Assembly (NCBI GenBank): GCA_028622995.1
Contig: JAJQJQ010000006.1
Coordinates: 6,200,001 to 6,264,000, forward strand
DNA length: 64,000 bases
DNA from: Panagrolaimus kolymaensis
Taxonomy: Eukaryota; Nematoda; Chromadorea; Rhabditida; Panagrolaimidae
Reading direction: 5' to 3'
Position 1 is the stretch's first letter; each line of letters begins with the position of its first letter. Below the pieces are notes generated by a model. That model had not been told where the DNA came from, searched no databases, and saw only the letters and a list, made by a program, of their open reading frames with translations. Position numbers and translations under genes: made by a program. Of the stretch, positions 1 through 11,700 are shown piece after piece.

Positions 1-344
1 TTTTCTTTAAGATCAGCTAATAAATCCTTATCGACATTGATTTGAAGTTCACTTGCGACGAGTTCATAAAATGGTCCCATTTCATTGTCCTTGATGAATT
101 GAAGCAAGAGTTTGAGTTTTTCAGCTTTGACAGCGGGATCAATGGCTTTGTTGTTAACAAGAAAGCGTAATTGTGCAATTTCAAGATTGGGATTCTTTGA
201 AATAAGCTGAAAAATAAAAGAGAAATTAATTAATAGACAAGCACAAACAAGAAAGAAACTTACATCTTTTTCAAATTCATCAACAGATGTTGCAGATTTA
301 GCTGTAGCTACCTTGGTTTGCGATTTCGAACTTGATTCAGCCAT
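1..344 (-). CDS. rpn-7: 26S proteasome lid subunit Rpn7/PSMD6, N-terminal part (runs off the left edge)
   Basis: Two exons are visible on the minus strand: 264-344 (27 codons from ATG at 344) and 1-206, joined across an intron with a GTAAGT donor and a TTTTTCAG acceptor. After a Ser/Lys-rich start the protein reads KNPNLEIAQLRFLV and then KDNEMGPFYELVASEL. This aligns with the conserved N-terminus of PSMD6/Rpn7 (human KNPDLRIAQLRFLL and DNNMAPYYE). Rpn7 is a PCI-domain subunit of the proteasome regulatory lid, and the PCI domain would lie beyond the window edge. The gene is divergent from vps-18, with 301 bp between the two start codons. Seen: sequence and splice sites. Recalled: the family alignment. 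Confidence 0.9.
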   Translation of the reverse strand, partial: MAESSSKSQTKVATAKSATSVDEFEKDVSFFLVCACLLINFSFIFQLISKNPNLEIAQLRFLVNNKAIDPAVKAEKLKLLLQFIKDNEMGPFYELVASELQINVDKDLLADLKE

Positions 345-645
345 TTTTTGAAGTGATATCAAAAAAGGTAAAATAAAGGAAAGATAATACACGCAAAATA
401 AGTTTTAGACAAAGGTAAAAACTTTGAAGAAAAAAATGATGAGAAGAAATTTCAATGTCATCCAAATTTTATAAGGCGAGGCATCGTTGATGTAAAAGCC
501 CGTTTTGCCAGAAATCTGTTCAAGTCCCTTACTTTCTTCAATCCTTTCAAAAATTTACTTCAATCAAAAAAATTTCTTCTGAAAGTTTTCCTCCTTCTTT
601 ATTAATTAATTCCATTAGCTTTTCTTTTACTATTACTGGATCACT
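345..645. promoter_or_regulatory. shared upstream region between divergent rpn-7 and vps-18
   Basis: These 301 bp separate two start codons facing away from each other, so any core promoters for both genes must lie here or overlap. No clear TATA box or AG acceptor lies immediately upstream of either ATG. The segment 481-540 is less AT-rich than its surroundings. I see no missing vps-18 exon here. Confidence 0.4.
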
Positions 646-2676
646 ATGAAAGACTTAAAATGCTTGAAACAAGCGATGAAGCTCAAAGCAGATGATAATT
701 TCAGCCATGAAAGTTATATCGAAGCAGCAACCCATTACTTTCAATCCAATGAACCTTTTGATGCTGTCATTCTTAAATTTATTAGCAATGAAAGTATTGA
801 AAAAAGAAGAGGGCTAAAAACATATTTAATGCTTCGATTTGAAGCTGAAAATGATCCAGTAAGATTGACTCTCCTCATTTGGTGGATTTTGGATATTTCA
901 TTGAGTGAATTAGCAGATATCAAAAGAGAGGAAGAAGGAGTTGGAAATGATATTAATGGTTTGAAAAATGAATTAGACATATTTTTACGAAATCCATTAG
1001 TTTTGAGATGTTTGAAAGGAAACAAAGAAGTCGCTTATAAACTTGCTTTATCACATTTGGATTTTGATACCCATATTATTTTATCTTCACTTTTTAAAGG
1101 TTTGTTGTTGTTGCTTGTTACTTGTATATAAGATCGTTGTGACAATGATTAGAGCTTTTATGGCTTTTCTCTACGAAACAATTTGTGTACTTTCTTGGTA
1201 TGGAAATGAATCGTAGAGTTGTTGTAGCTACCATACAGTTTTTCAATAACACATTTCCAATTTTTTTTAACGAGTAAAATTTATTTTGTTATTTTAGATT
1301 ATGAAACTCTTATTCGAATGTTTATCCTTCAAAACAAGTTTTCTGATGCACTGGGTGTTATCAAACAACGATCAAATCCTATTTTTTATTATAAATTTGC
1401 ACTCGATATTTTACCAGCCATTCCAATTGAATTTTTACAAACCATTTTACAAAATGAATCCATTCTAGATCCTTCTAACCTTCTTCCTGCATTTTATAAA
1501 TCATTGGAAAATCCTAAACTTGTTGCAATTGCATTTCAATATTTTTCTCATATTGTTGCCAGAGGCAAAGGCACGCGACCAATTCATGCATTCTTGCTTC
1601 GAATTTATGCTGAATATAAACCTGATTTATTATTGGGTTATTTAATAAAGCATTCAAATATTGGCGATGAACCTTCTTATGATGTTGGAATGGCTTTAAG
1701 ATTATGTATTCGTAAAAGTTTGTGGATATATTTATAATTTTTTGATGTTCATAATTAAATTTGTCATGATTTTAGATTTCAAAGACAGTTGCGTTTATCT
1801 TTACCAACGCGAAGGAATGTATGAAAGCGCAGTAAAATATGCCCTTGAAATAGATTTAAATTTAGCAAAGGATTGTGCAAAACAAATTGGTGAAGAAGAT
1901 GATGATATTTTTTCATTTGATGACGATGCAGCCATTTCAAAATCGGAAGAAGTTAAAAAGCATGCTTGGTTGATGATTGCTCGACACATGATTGAAAAAC
2001 AATATTCCATAGCGGATGTTTTAAAACTTATCAAGGAATCAGGAAATGTTATAAACGCTGATGATTTGCTTCCATTTTTTCCTGAATTCACTTCCATTGA
2101 AGCTCTTCAAGGACCATTTTGTGATTGTTTAAAAGAAAAATCAGAAAAGATTCAAGATTTACAACAAAGCATTAAAGAAGCAGCCGAACTTGCAGAATCC
2201 ATTAAAGAGGATATTGAAATTCGAAAGAAAACTTATCGATTAGTAAAAATCACGGATAAATGCTTTCGATGTCAAGAAAATATTTTTTCTAAACCTTTTT
2301 ATGCTTTCCATTGTTGGCATTATTTACATTCAGATTGTTGTGAAGAAATTTTGCTTGGAGTTTTTAATCAGGTAGGAATCTTTCTTTCAATGAAATGGCT
2401 AGCTTTTACTTTCTTGAAACACTTCAATCACACTTTTTTTAGGATGAAACCAGAAAGTACACTTTCTTCAAAAACGAATATGCAAGACTTTCTCATCAAT
2501 TTGCTCGTGATGAAGATCCTTTGGTTAAAGCAAAAATTGATATTGTTAAAAGAAAAATCGGTGAGATGTTAAGTGATGATTGTCCTCTTTGTGGAAAGCG
2601 AGCCATAAACCTTGTTGATGAACCATTTTACACCCAAAATGAATATGAAAGAGAAATGAAACAATGGAAAATTTAA
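646..2676 (+). CDS. vps-18: Vps18 (HOPS/CORVET tethering subunit), C-terminal alpha-solenoid and RING only
   Basis: Exons 646-1099, 1298-1711, 1776-2371 and 2443-2676 join in frame to give 565 residues. The clathrin-heavy-chain-like alpha-solenoid matches animal Vps18, for example the DYETLIRMF junction, ALRLCIHFKDSCVYLYQ and DLLPFFPEFTSIE. A coiled-coil-like segment follows. It ends in a RING-H2 finger: CFRC near residue 452, FHCWHYLHSDC, and CPLC near residue 535. Vps18 is a core subunit of HOPS and CORVET in late-endosome and lysosome fusion. Family members are about 900-1000 residues with an N-terminal beta-propeller. That half is absent, and only 301 bp separate this ATG from rpn-7, so the propeller cannot be encoded directly upstream. 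This is either a shortened gene, a partial duplicate, or a start missed by this model. Its stop lies 80 bp from the stop of the convergent kinase. Confidence 0.88.
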
Positions 2677-2756
2677 GTTTATGAAGAAAAAAATATTTAT
2701 TATATTATTGAAATTACAAATTATTATTATACATACAAAATAAAAAATATATAAAA

Positions 2757-5700
2757 TTAATCAGGTGATACAGTATTGTGAATAATTTGTTGAAGTTCAG
2801 GATGTTTGACAAAAATACAATGTTCGAAAGCTTTAGGCTTTTCACCAATTGAAAGTTGAAGACATGGAGTTGAACGATATTTTTCAAGCTTTTCCCAATC
2901 ATAAGGATCATCGAACTTTATTCCATTTGCATCCATAATTCTTGCAAGTACAACATAAAGACCATCATAATCAGGTGAATCATCAAATTTCCATTTATCG
3001 ATAACATTCATGATCAAATTATATTGTTGTGGACTTTTTGAAAGGAATGATTGACGATCACTTGTTCGAACACGTAGTTTTGAATCAGCTATTTTGTCTT
3101 TTTCATTTCGTCCAAAACATGCCCATGGTAGACGTCCGGTTGTAAGTTCGACCAATGAATAAAACCATGATTCAACTGAAAATGTTAGATAATTAGAAAA
3201 ATTATAACAGAGTGAAACTAAAAGAAAAATTTCGAAATAAAGTATGCAGTAAAAAATGTGTTATGATTTCACGAGATTAAAACTACTATTTTTTTAAAAT
3301 CCAAATACTGACTTTAATCCTAATGGTGCAGTCATTTTTTATAAATATAAATTTTTGGGCTGCAAATTTTTTGAAAAAAGCAATTTCTTTAAAAATAAAA
3401 AAAGATTTTTGAGTTGCTTTTCGTTATAGTCACTTTTTTTTTGTAAAAAAGGTCCACAAGTAAAAATTATAAGTAAGCGAATGTTAAAAAACACCTTAAT
3501 ATTTTACAATTATTAAATATTTCTGTGGGTATTTGTGCGAAAGCTGCTTAAATGCGGAGTTGCTAAGCATATGTATTTCAATAATCATGAGATGGTTTAC
3601 AATGGAGACGAGAAGAGCATTTAATATTTTACTCTTTTTGCTGATTATGTTTCATAATAATATAAAATTTTTACAGCAAATTAAAGAACTTTTACGAATT
3701 GTAGTTACCTTATTTAATTAAATGTGAGTAAAATACTAGAGGGGCTAAAGAATGAATAAACCAACTCCGCGAAAAACTTTGCCCTTTACGCTAAAAAAAA
3801 ATCCCTTCTAAAATCTAAAATAGTAATTTGTACTTTTGCATTCCTTTTTTCTCCCATTTGAAATCAGCTGCTTTTTGCCTTTTTTTACATGAAAAAGTAA
3901 AGCTTCATCGTACAAAAAACTTACAAACCGGTTTAAAGCCCTTCAAAAGTTAACTGACTATCAGAGATTATTTTTTTGTTGCAAAAAAAGTGAGAGTGTA
4001 GAATTTCTCCGAATAAGGAAACTCCGAATATGGAAACCGCAATGGAAACTCCGAATACGGAAACTTTGCTATTTTGAGGATTTATAAGTATGAAACTTAC
4101 AGAATAAGGTAATTTAGAGTCGATTTAACGATTTTTAATATTTCCAAACCCTTATGCATACAATATTAAGGATTGGCTGATGCCCTCAGGTGATGAATAT
4201 GAAAACTTTACCATTTTGAAGGTTTATAGTTATGAAATTATCAGGATATGGTAATTTAAAGTTGATTTACCGATTTTTAATATTTCCAAACCCTTATGTT
4301 ATTCACTATTAAGGATTTTGTTGATGCTCTGTGGGGAAAAACTTCTTTTTCTTCAAATTTTTGCATTTTACTTAGTATTTATTGGAGATTAATTAAAAAG
4401 GCTATTAAATAACTTTTAAAACCTTTTTTAACCATGAATATGCAAATTGATCCATATTTTTCAAATATTTTTAACTGCTGCAATTATCAATAATTTTGCG
4501 AATCGCCTGTTGCTCATGGGCTTGATGCTTTCATTAATTTCTTTTACAACTTTATATTATATAATCTTTTTTTGATAATAATAATATTTTTATTCAATCA
4601 AAAACAAAAGTAACAAACAAACAAAAAAACAAAACAATAAAGTAAAAAATGTGTACATAATTAAATAATACAAGCAAAAGAAGGGACCAAGAGACCATTG
4701 ACCCATAGGGAAGATGAATCGAATGACGAAATAAGTTTACATAATCCTTGATTGAAGTTACGATGTTGCCCATTGTTCCAATTCAGCCATATCATCTTCT
4801 TCTTTCTTGTTCTTTTGACCAACAGTAATAAGTTTTTCATTGATAGTTTCCTAAAAGTTAGCAAAGAATATAATAATAGTCATACAAACAAAAAATAAGC
4901 AACTTACTTCTTCAAATTCTTCTAATTCAGCTAAAAATACACTTTCATCGATATCATTACCAAAACCAATGGGATTTGCGATAGCTCCAGCGATTTCATT
5001 TGCGACATCTTGTTGTTCAGAGATAAAAATTGATAAATTTCTTTCTAAACTTTTTCTTTGATATTCAATTCTTTGTAATACTCCGTCAATATGTAGTTGT
5101 TGCTTTTCATGATGCTTCTTTCTTTTCAATGCTTGTAAAGCGATACGCTTATTTGCCGAAGCATTTTTACGAGCTGTTTGAGTTTCCTATAAAAGTTTCA
5201 TGTAATTAAAAAGAAAGAAAAAAAACAAAAATAAGCTTACCTGCTGAATCTTCTTTTCGAGGAAGTCTTGCTTTTTCATTAACATTTTTTCAGTTTCACG
5301 TAGCTTTGAGATGGATTCTTGCGGTGTTGCCGCACATTCTTTTTTTATTAATTTTTCGAGCATCTTCTTCACTTTCTTCAAGAACATTTTAATAAGTTGA
5401 GCCATATCTTCAAATCTAAAAAAACAAAAAATAAATATTTGACAATCAATTTGATGAAATTGTTTGCACGCCGCCGTCAAACACATTGAATACCGATGTT
5501 GGAAAACTTTCTGCAAATGAATAACTAAAAAAAGGCTTTGGCGCCTAATTCATCTCTCAAACATATTTCAAAGAGAAACAAATCAAAGAGAATGCTTTGA
5601 AGCACCTTTGAGGATATCTCAATCACACTTAAGTACCACTTGACATATGTTAATGAAGCAAGCATTTTTTTAACCGCCAACTTCTGAATCATTCAAAAAC

Positions 5701-8700
5701 TTCATTCATTCAATACTTCCAGCGATCAGTTGCTTTTCTTCATTTCTCTTGAAAATATTTTAAAATACGCGAATTATTATTTTTTTGATATTTATTTCCA
5801 AATTATTATTTCATAGTTGATTAGAATTAGAATAAATTTATTTCAATTTTTATTCATCGGTTTATAATTTTCCGTCATTATCAAATTTATGATTTCCATT
5901 TATGATTTTACCATTACAAATTTTATAGTACAATGGCTTCTCAAAAACGTGTTATTGTTAGCGTTACCAATGAAGTGTCTTTGGACGGTGACCAACTTAT
6001 CAAAAATTTACTTGCATCTGGTTGGGCTCCCGCTGATATCAAGAAGCTCGCTAATGATCCAAATGCTGCTGCTTCTTTGGCAAATGCAATTAAATCAGAA
6101 CCCGTAGAAGACATCCCTTCCCAACGTATTCCTTGGGATGATATTGAAATTCAAGATGCTATTTATGTATTTGAAGATAAAAGCAATAATGAAATAGAAA
6201 CGCAAGAAGCTCTTGGAATCAAAATTCGCCAAATTTTGAATAGAAAAGCTGTATTAAAAGGCACTGTTTGCAAATATCTAAAAAGCCGTTCAACTCGACC
6301 CCAACAGTCTTATAGCAGGACGTAAGTTAATAGTTATTAGAATTTCATATTTAAATTTCAATTTTTTAAGGAATGATTATGAATTACTTATGTCAGAAAA
6401 GCTCAATAAACATATTATTGTTATCAAAAAACCTGTATGCCGTATGTTTGTTCTCAATCAAAAAACAGAACAAACTTTATATTTTCGATGTGAAAAATGC
6501 AAAACACTTAAAGAAACTCATCCCAAATATCAAAAAATTATCGCCACTGCAATTTTAAATATGGTAACAAAAGAGTTGCGCTACAAAGAACAACATCATG
6601 AACTTTGTGATGCCCATAATCCTCACCAAATTGCTGCGACCCAAATTATTAGAGAAGTGCATGAAAACCTCGAAAAAAATGATCATGTAAATATTCAACA
6701 AGCCTTTGAAGAAGTTAGTTTATTTTAATTTTAATTTTGCATTATATTTATTCCGCAATTGTAGGGAAAGAAAAAAGCAGAATCTCAGGGAGATGCAATA
6801 CTTTTTTACGACCCTTTGTCTCAGCAACGATATGGTCTTTATCGTGCGTCTAATAAGAATAAAAAAGAAATGGAAATTGCTCAGACTAAAATGATTGGAT
6901 TTGAACGTCAATTAGGAAAACGTTGCTGGGTAATTAATGAAAATGATAATGCAATGCTTGTCAGTACTCCTCGATTATTAAGAACCCTTTCCGAAGCTAC
7001 AATTGTCATGAGTGATTCAACTTTTCAATGTGCACCCAAAGATTGGAAACAAGTATTGTGTATTGTTGCTCTTGTCATCCCTGATCACAATAAACCCACT
7101 GAACGAGAATGGGTTTGTGTAGCAATGGCGATAATGAAAAACAAGGAAAAGAAAAATTATTTAAATATTTTCGGATGGTTGAAGAAAGCTTTGGACCAAT
7201 GTGGATTGAGATTATCGGCTGAGAGATGGCATGTAGATTTCGAAAAGGCTGCTTGGTCCGCTATTGAAAAACATTTTGGAAATATTGTTCGTGGTTGCTT
7301 GTTCCATAGTAGCCAAGCTATTATCCGAAAAGCAAATACTTTGCATCTTATGCAACTTTACCAAACCCATGATACTGTTCGCCAATGGATTAGAAATTTA
7401 ATGGCTTTGCTATTGCTTCCCCATGATCATGCAATTATCGTATTTGATATGAAACTTGCAACACCTCCAGGAAGACCAAGAAATGTTAAAAAAGAAGACT
7501 GGCCTATTAAGGAAATGAAAGTAAGATTAATTTTAATTTGTCAATTCGATAAATTTACAATTTATTTTTAGCAAATGATTGATTATATGCGAAGCACATG
7601 GTTGAATGAAAATTTCAAAATATCATTTTATGGCATGCGATATTTCCGAAATACAAACCCTGTAGAATCATACAATGCATTTTTAAAGAGATCTGAATAT
7701 ATTCGAATTCATCCCGCATTATCCACATTTTTGACAACTTTAAAACGCCTTTTTTTGGATGCTAGCAATCGAGTGAAACAACTTAAATACAAACGACACA
7801 CAAAGCATGTGCAAGTGAAATACCTCGATTTGGATGGTGACTTAGAAACCTTTGAAAACCGATATCGTACAGAAGTTATTGAAATGGAAGATGAATTATC
7901 AGATGAAGAAATTGCAGAAAAAGCTTTGGAGCATGTCATTCGAGTTAGCTATTTGTTGCAAAAGGCTAAAAAAGTGAAATCTTCTCTTAAAAAATGTGGA
8001 ATAGATTTGAATGCAACTGAAATGGGGGATGATAATGATGATGGCGATTCTGAAGAAAGCGATGCTGAAGAAAGCGATAATGAAGAAGAAATTGACAATT
8101 ACCTTAACTTTTTTGCCTCAGATAATGATGCGGATGATGATTCTGATTTTATCGATGAACCCTCCAAATTATCAGAAACCTTGGTCAAAAATGTGGATGG
8201 ATATGATACGGATGGAGAATTCATAAATGATGAAGATGATATCGAAAAACCTTTCGTTAATGCCAAAAGCTTTGATTATGATTATGGCGATTATCACACA
8301 CCTCCAGCTTACAGAGATGGTTATGTGCCAAGCCAAAAAGAAGAAAAAATCACGTCATTCTCTCGTTCTCGATCACCCCAGTCTTCTTTCAGCAGTTCCT
8401 TTAAAAGAAAAGCTCCAATGGAAGAAAGCAATTTTAAATCATCAAAATGTTTGAAGCCCTCAAATAGCCCTCAAAAAATTATAATTCAAAGAGAATCATT
8501 ACGAAATCATAGTGCATTGGCCGGCTTTAGACCTCCATCAGAAAAATTCTTTGCTGATACTTGTGATTATTTAAGAATTCCTATTACAAAAACAAAAAAT
8601 TCACCTTTAAGAAATATGAAAAATTTTGAAAGTCTTACTTTGCCCTTGACTGTTACCAACGTTCTTGGCGATGGAAATTGTGGATACAGAGCATTCTCAT

Positions 8701-11700
8701 ATATACTTTTTGGAAAAGATAAATACCATTGGATGTTGAGAAAAAGAATTACTGAATGGCGTAATTTCAAAGAAGGTAAAAAAGGCGATGCAAAAAGACA
8801 ATTAGATTTGATAGAACAAATGGAAAAGGAAAATAAAGATGGTAAAGCCGTGGGTGAAGAATTATGGATGGGTGCTGAAGATATAAAAGCATTTGCTCAA
8901 TTGTTCTTGGTTAATGTATTTTGTTATACAAAATATATCGATGCAGACACTCACAGATGGAATGTTTACAGCCCCGAAGAGAAAAAGAATTATGAACACA
9001 AACCTGGTTATCCAGATATTTGTTTATATTTCAAAAATAATCATTATCAACCCGTTTTGAAGACAAATGAACAATAATATGTTATTTCTTTTTTGTTTTG
9101 TTTGTTATTTATATATTGCTAGAAAAATAAAAAAATTAAAATAATATTAAGTTGTAAAAGAAATTAAGCAAAGCATCAAGCCCATTATCAACAGGCGATA
9201 AACTAATAATGGTAGCAGTAAAAAAATAGGTCAATGTGGAAAAATTTGCATATTCATAGTTTTAAAAAATGTCAAAAGTTATTTAATAGCCTTTTTAATT
9301 AATCTCCAATAAATTCTAAGTCAAATGCAAAAATTTGAAGATAAAAAAAATAATTTTCCCCTGAGGGCATCAGCCAATCCTTAATATTGTATGCATAAGG
9401 GTTTGGAAATATTAAAAATCGTTAAATCGACTCTAAATTACCCTATTCTGAAAGTTTCATACTTATAAATCCTCAAAATAGCAAAGTTTCCGCATTCGGA
9501 GTTTCCATTGCGGTTTCCATATTCGGAGTTTCCTTATTCGGAGAATCGCACTCGTCCCAAAAAAGTACGTATAACAAATTTTGTATTTTATAAAAATCGC
9601 CTTAACAAATGCCACGCTCAAAAATATTAAAATTTTGCAAAAGCTTATCTAAAGAAAAATCTACCGTAAGCTTTCTTTATCTTCTTAAAAAAGGGTAATT
9701 CATGAGTAAGTTTAAAATGCTTACGCTCATCTCATCGGCTGCTAACTTCTTATTGAATTAAAATAAAATTCGTACGAAAATTCATTTTTTTATTATTAAA
9801 CCAATCTTAATCATGCGTCATTTTTGCTTGCATTCCTAACAAAGCTATTCTTCATTCATTGATCACTTTTTGACTTATAAAACTTTAAGGGTTTATTAAT
9901 AAATAGGCAAAAGTAGTGGGCGAATTTTATTGTCATCAAATGTAACTTTTTTTTTGCTGTAAATGAATAAACAAATGATCATTGAGATTAGTTAGAACAT
10001 TAGTACCAAAACAACAAGATAATCTTTTTAGTACAAAGAAAAGAAGTTCTATCATAAATTCTTTATTAGGTTCAAAAATTATACAAAGATCCTATTTGGA
10101 AGTTAGTACACTAGATCAATGGCATCATTTTGCATTTAACTCATTTTTCACAGCTTCAGAGTTAAGCCTAATTTTGTTATTCTTTACAAAAGGATTGCTA
10201 CTGTTGAGATCAAATTAATGCTACCAAATTTCTAAATGATGTCAAAGATTTTTAGTAAATACAAATTTTAGGCTATTTGTTTTTGTGATAAAATTTTGAA
10301 TGATCATTGAAAACTTTAAAAAAAAGAAAAATAAACTCACTATCGTCTCTTCGACATTGATCAGGTTCAGAATGTTGAGATAAAGCACAATAACGAGATG
10401 TTCCACGAAAGCTTGTTCCGTGTCGTCTTGAAAGTGGATTACCATGATCATCAATATAAGTTCGAGCGATTCCAAAATCAAGCATATAAACAAGTCTTCG
10501 AAGAGCATTTTGATGTCCAATCTAAAAAATGATCCAGAAATAAATCATTAAATGAGTGAGCTACAGTAATATAAACTTACAGCAAAATTTGATGGCTTGA
10601 CATCCCTTGATATAAATCCAATTCTATGAAGAGCTTCAATTGCATGTAGAGTCTTAAAAACAAACAACATTATTTTTTTAAAAGTTAAAACATCGCGTAA
10701 TTGTAGTTTTTATAATGGACTTAATCTCTTCCTTATTATTTTTATAAAAATTTTATTTCTTATGGCTTCAAGCTTAGTTGTTTTAAGCTTCCTTTTAGCA
10801 TTCTTAATTTTTCACGTATAGTACATACGTTGATTATTAGTAAACATTTTGGTGGATTACAGTATGATCCTGGAACCTTTTAAGGGATAATGTAGTCAGT
10901 CATACGTATTGCTTTTTATAGATAGCGATGTAGTTGTAAAAAACATGTGATCCTATCCAATTTAGAATGTTTTGATAAACATTTTATGAATTCTTGGAAA
11001 AAAAAGATAAAAATAGGATTTTGTTTTAAAAAAATAAGTAAAAGTTTCTGCTAAAGAAACTCGTTTTGTTTATGCTAGTTTAAAATAAGATTTTGCTTAA
11101 TTTTTACCGTAAATAATGAACGCTGTAATTTATTTTACATTCATAAAAGCTATGCTTCAAACTTTACAACCATGTATTTTGAAGATTTCCCCTCAAAAAA
11201 TATTATAAAGTTTGCTTTTTTTGAAGTCTCAATTTTTGTAAGTATGGTCCTTTTTAAAGTAAAAATGTTAGAGTAAGAATCCGATTTAGGAAGGCTACCT
11301 TTAAAAAAGCATTTCCACAGGCGGCAAAAAGAAATATTGATATCTTTGCATTTTTACAAACTCCAAAAAGAGGTTTTTTTCCTATAGGATTCCTAGTCAA
11401 GAATAAAGAAAATAATAATAATACGTAATTCTTGGTTTTCATCCTTTGAAAAAAATGCATAAAACTCTTTTTTTGTATAAATATAAAAACACGCCAAGCA
11501 GATAATTTTTTGAGAGGTTTATCATAAATCATAGATAATTCTAGAAAGTATCAGCGCTACTGTTTTTAAAAAATACATAAATGAATGCAAAGGAAGCTTT
11601 GAAAAGTAAAAAAGTTATGTACAAATCTTACTAAAAGATGATATCATCAAAAATGGGATGAGTATGTGTACAATAATAAAAGCAAGTATGTTTACCCTTT

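Larger units (their letters stand above)
4005..9545. mobile_element. complete MULE (Mutator-like) DNA transposon carrying OTU and CHMP4-like genes
   Basis: Long inverted repeats (4005-4560 and 9141-9545) bracket a DDE transposase gene and a divergently oriented CHMP4-like gene. The outer 200 bp of the two repeats differ at only a few positions, which suggests a fairly recent insertion. The repeats clearly start at TTCTCCGAATAAGG. Possible extended ends are 3992 and 9558, beginning GAGA and GGGA. Those ends would be flanked by the candidate 8-bp target duplication AAAAAAGT (3984-3991 and 9559-9566). MULEs typically make 8-11 bp duplications, but this one is A-rich and uncertain. The element lies wholly within a kinase intron. 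Confidence 0.88.
3176..10340 (-). other. 7.2 kb third intron of the TTBK-like kinase, hosting a complete MULE
   Basis: The donor (GTGAGT-type, 10336-10340) and the TTTCAG-type acceptor (3176-3180) join RRDD to IESWFYSLVEL, restoring a normal kinase sequence. The intron is about 7165 nt and most of it is the transposon at 4005-9545. The flanks 3181-3990 and 9567-10335 are AT-rich and show no gene that I can support. Confidence 0.85.
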
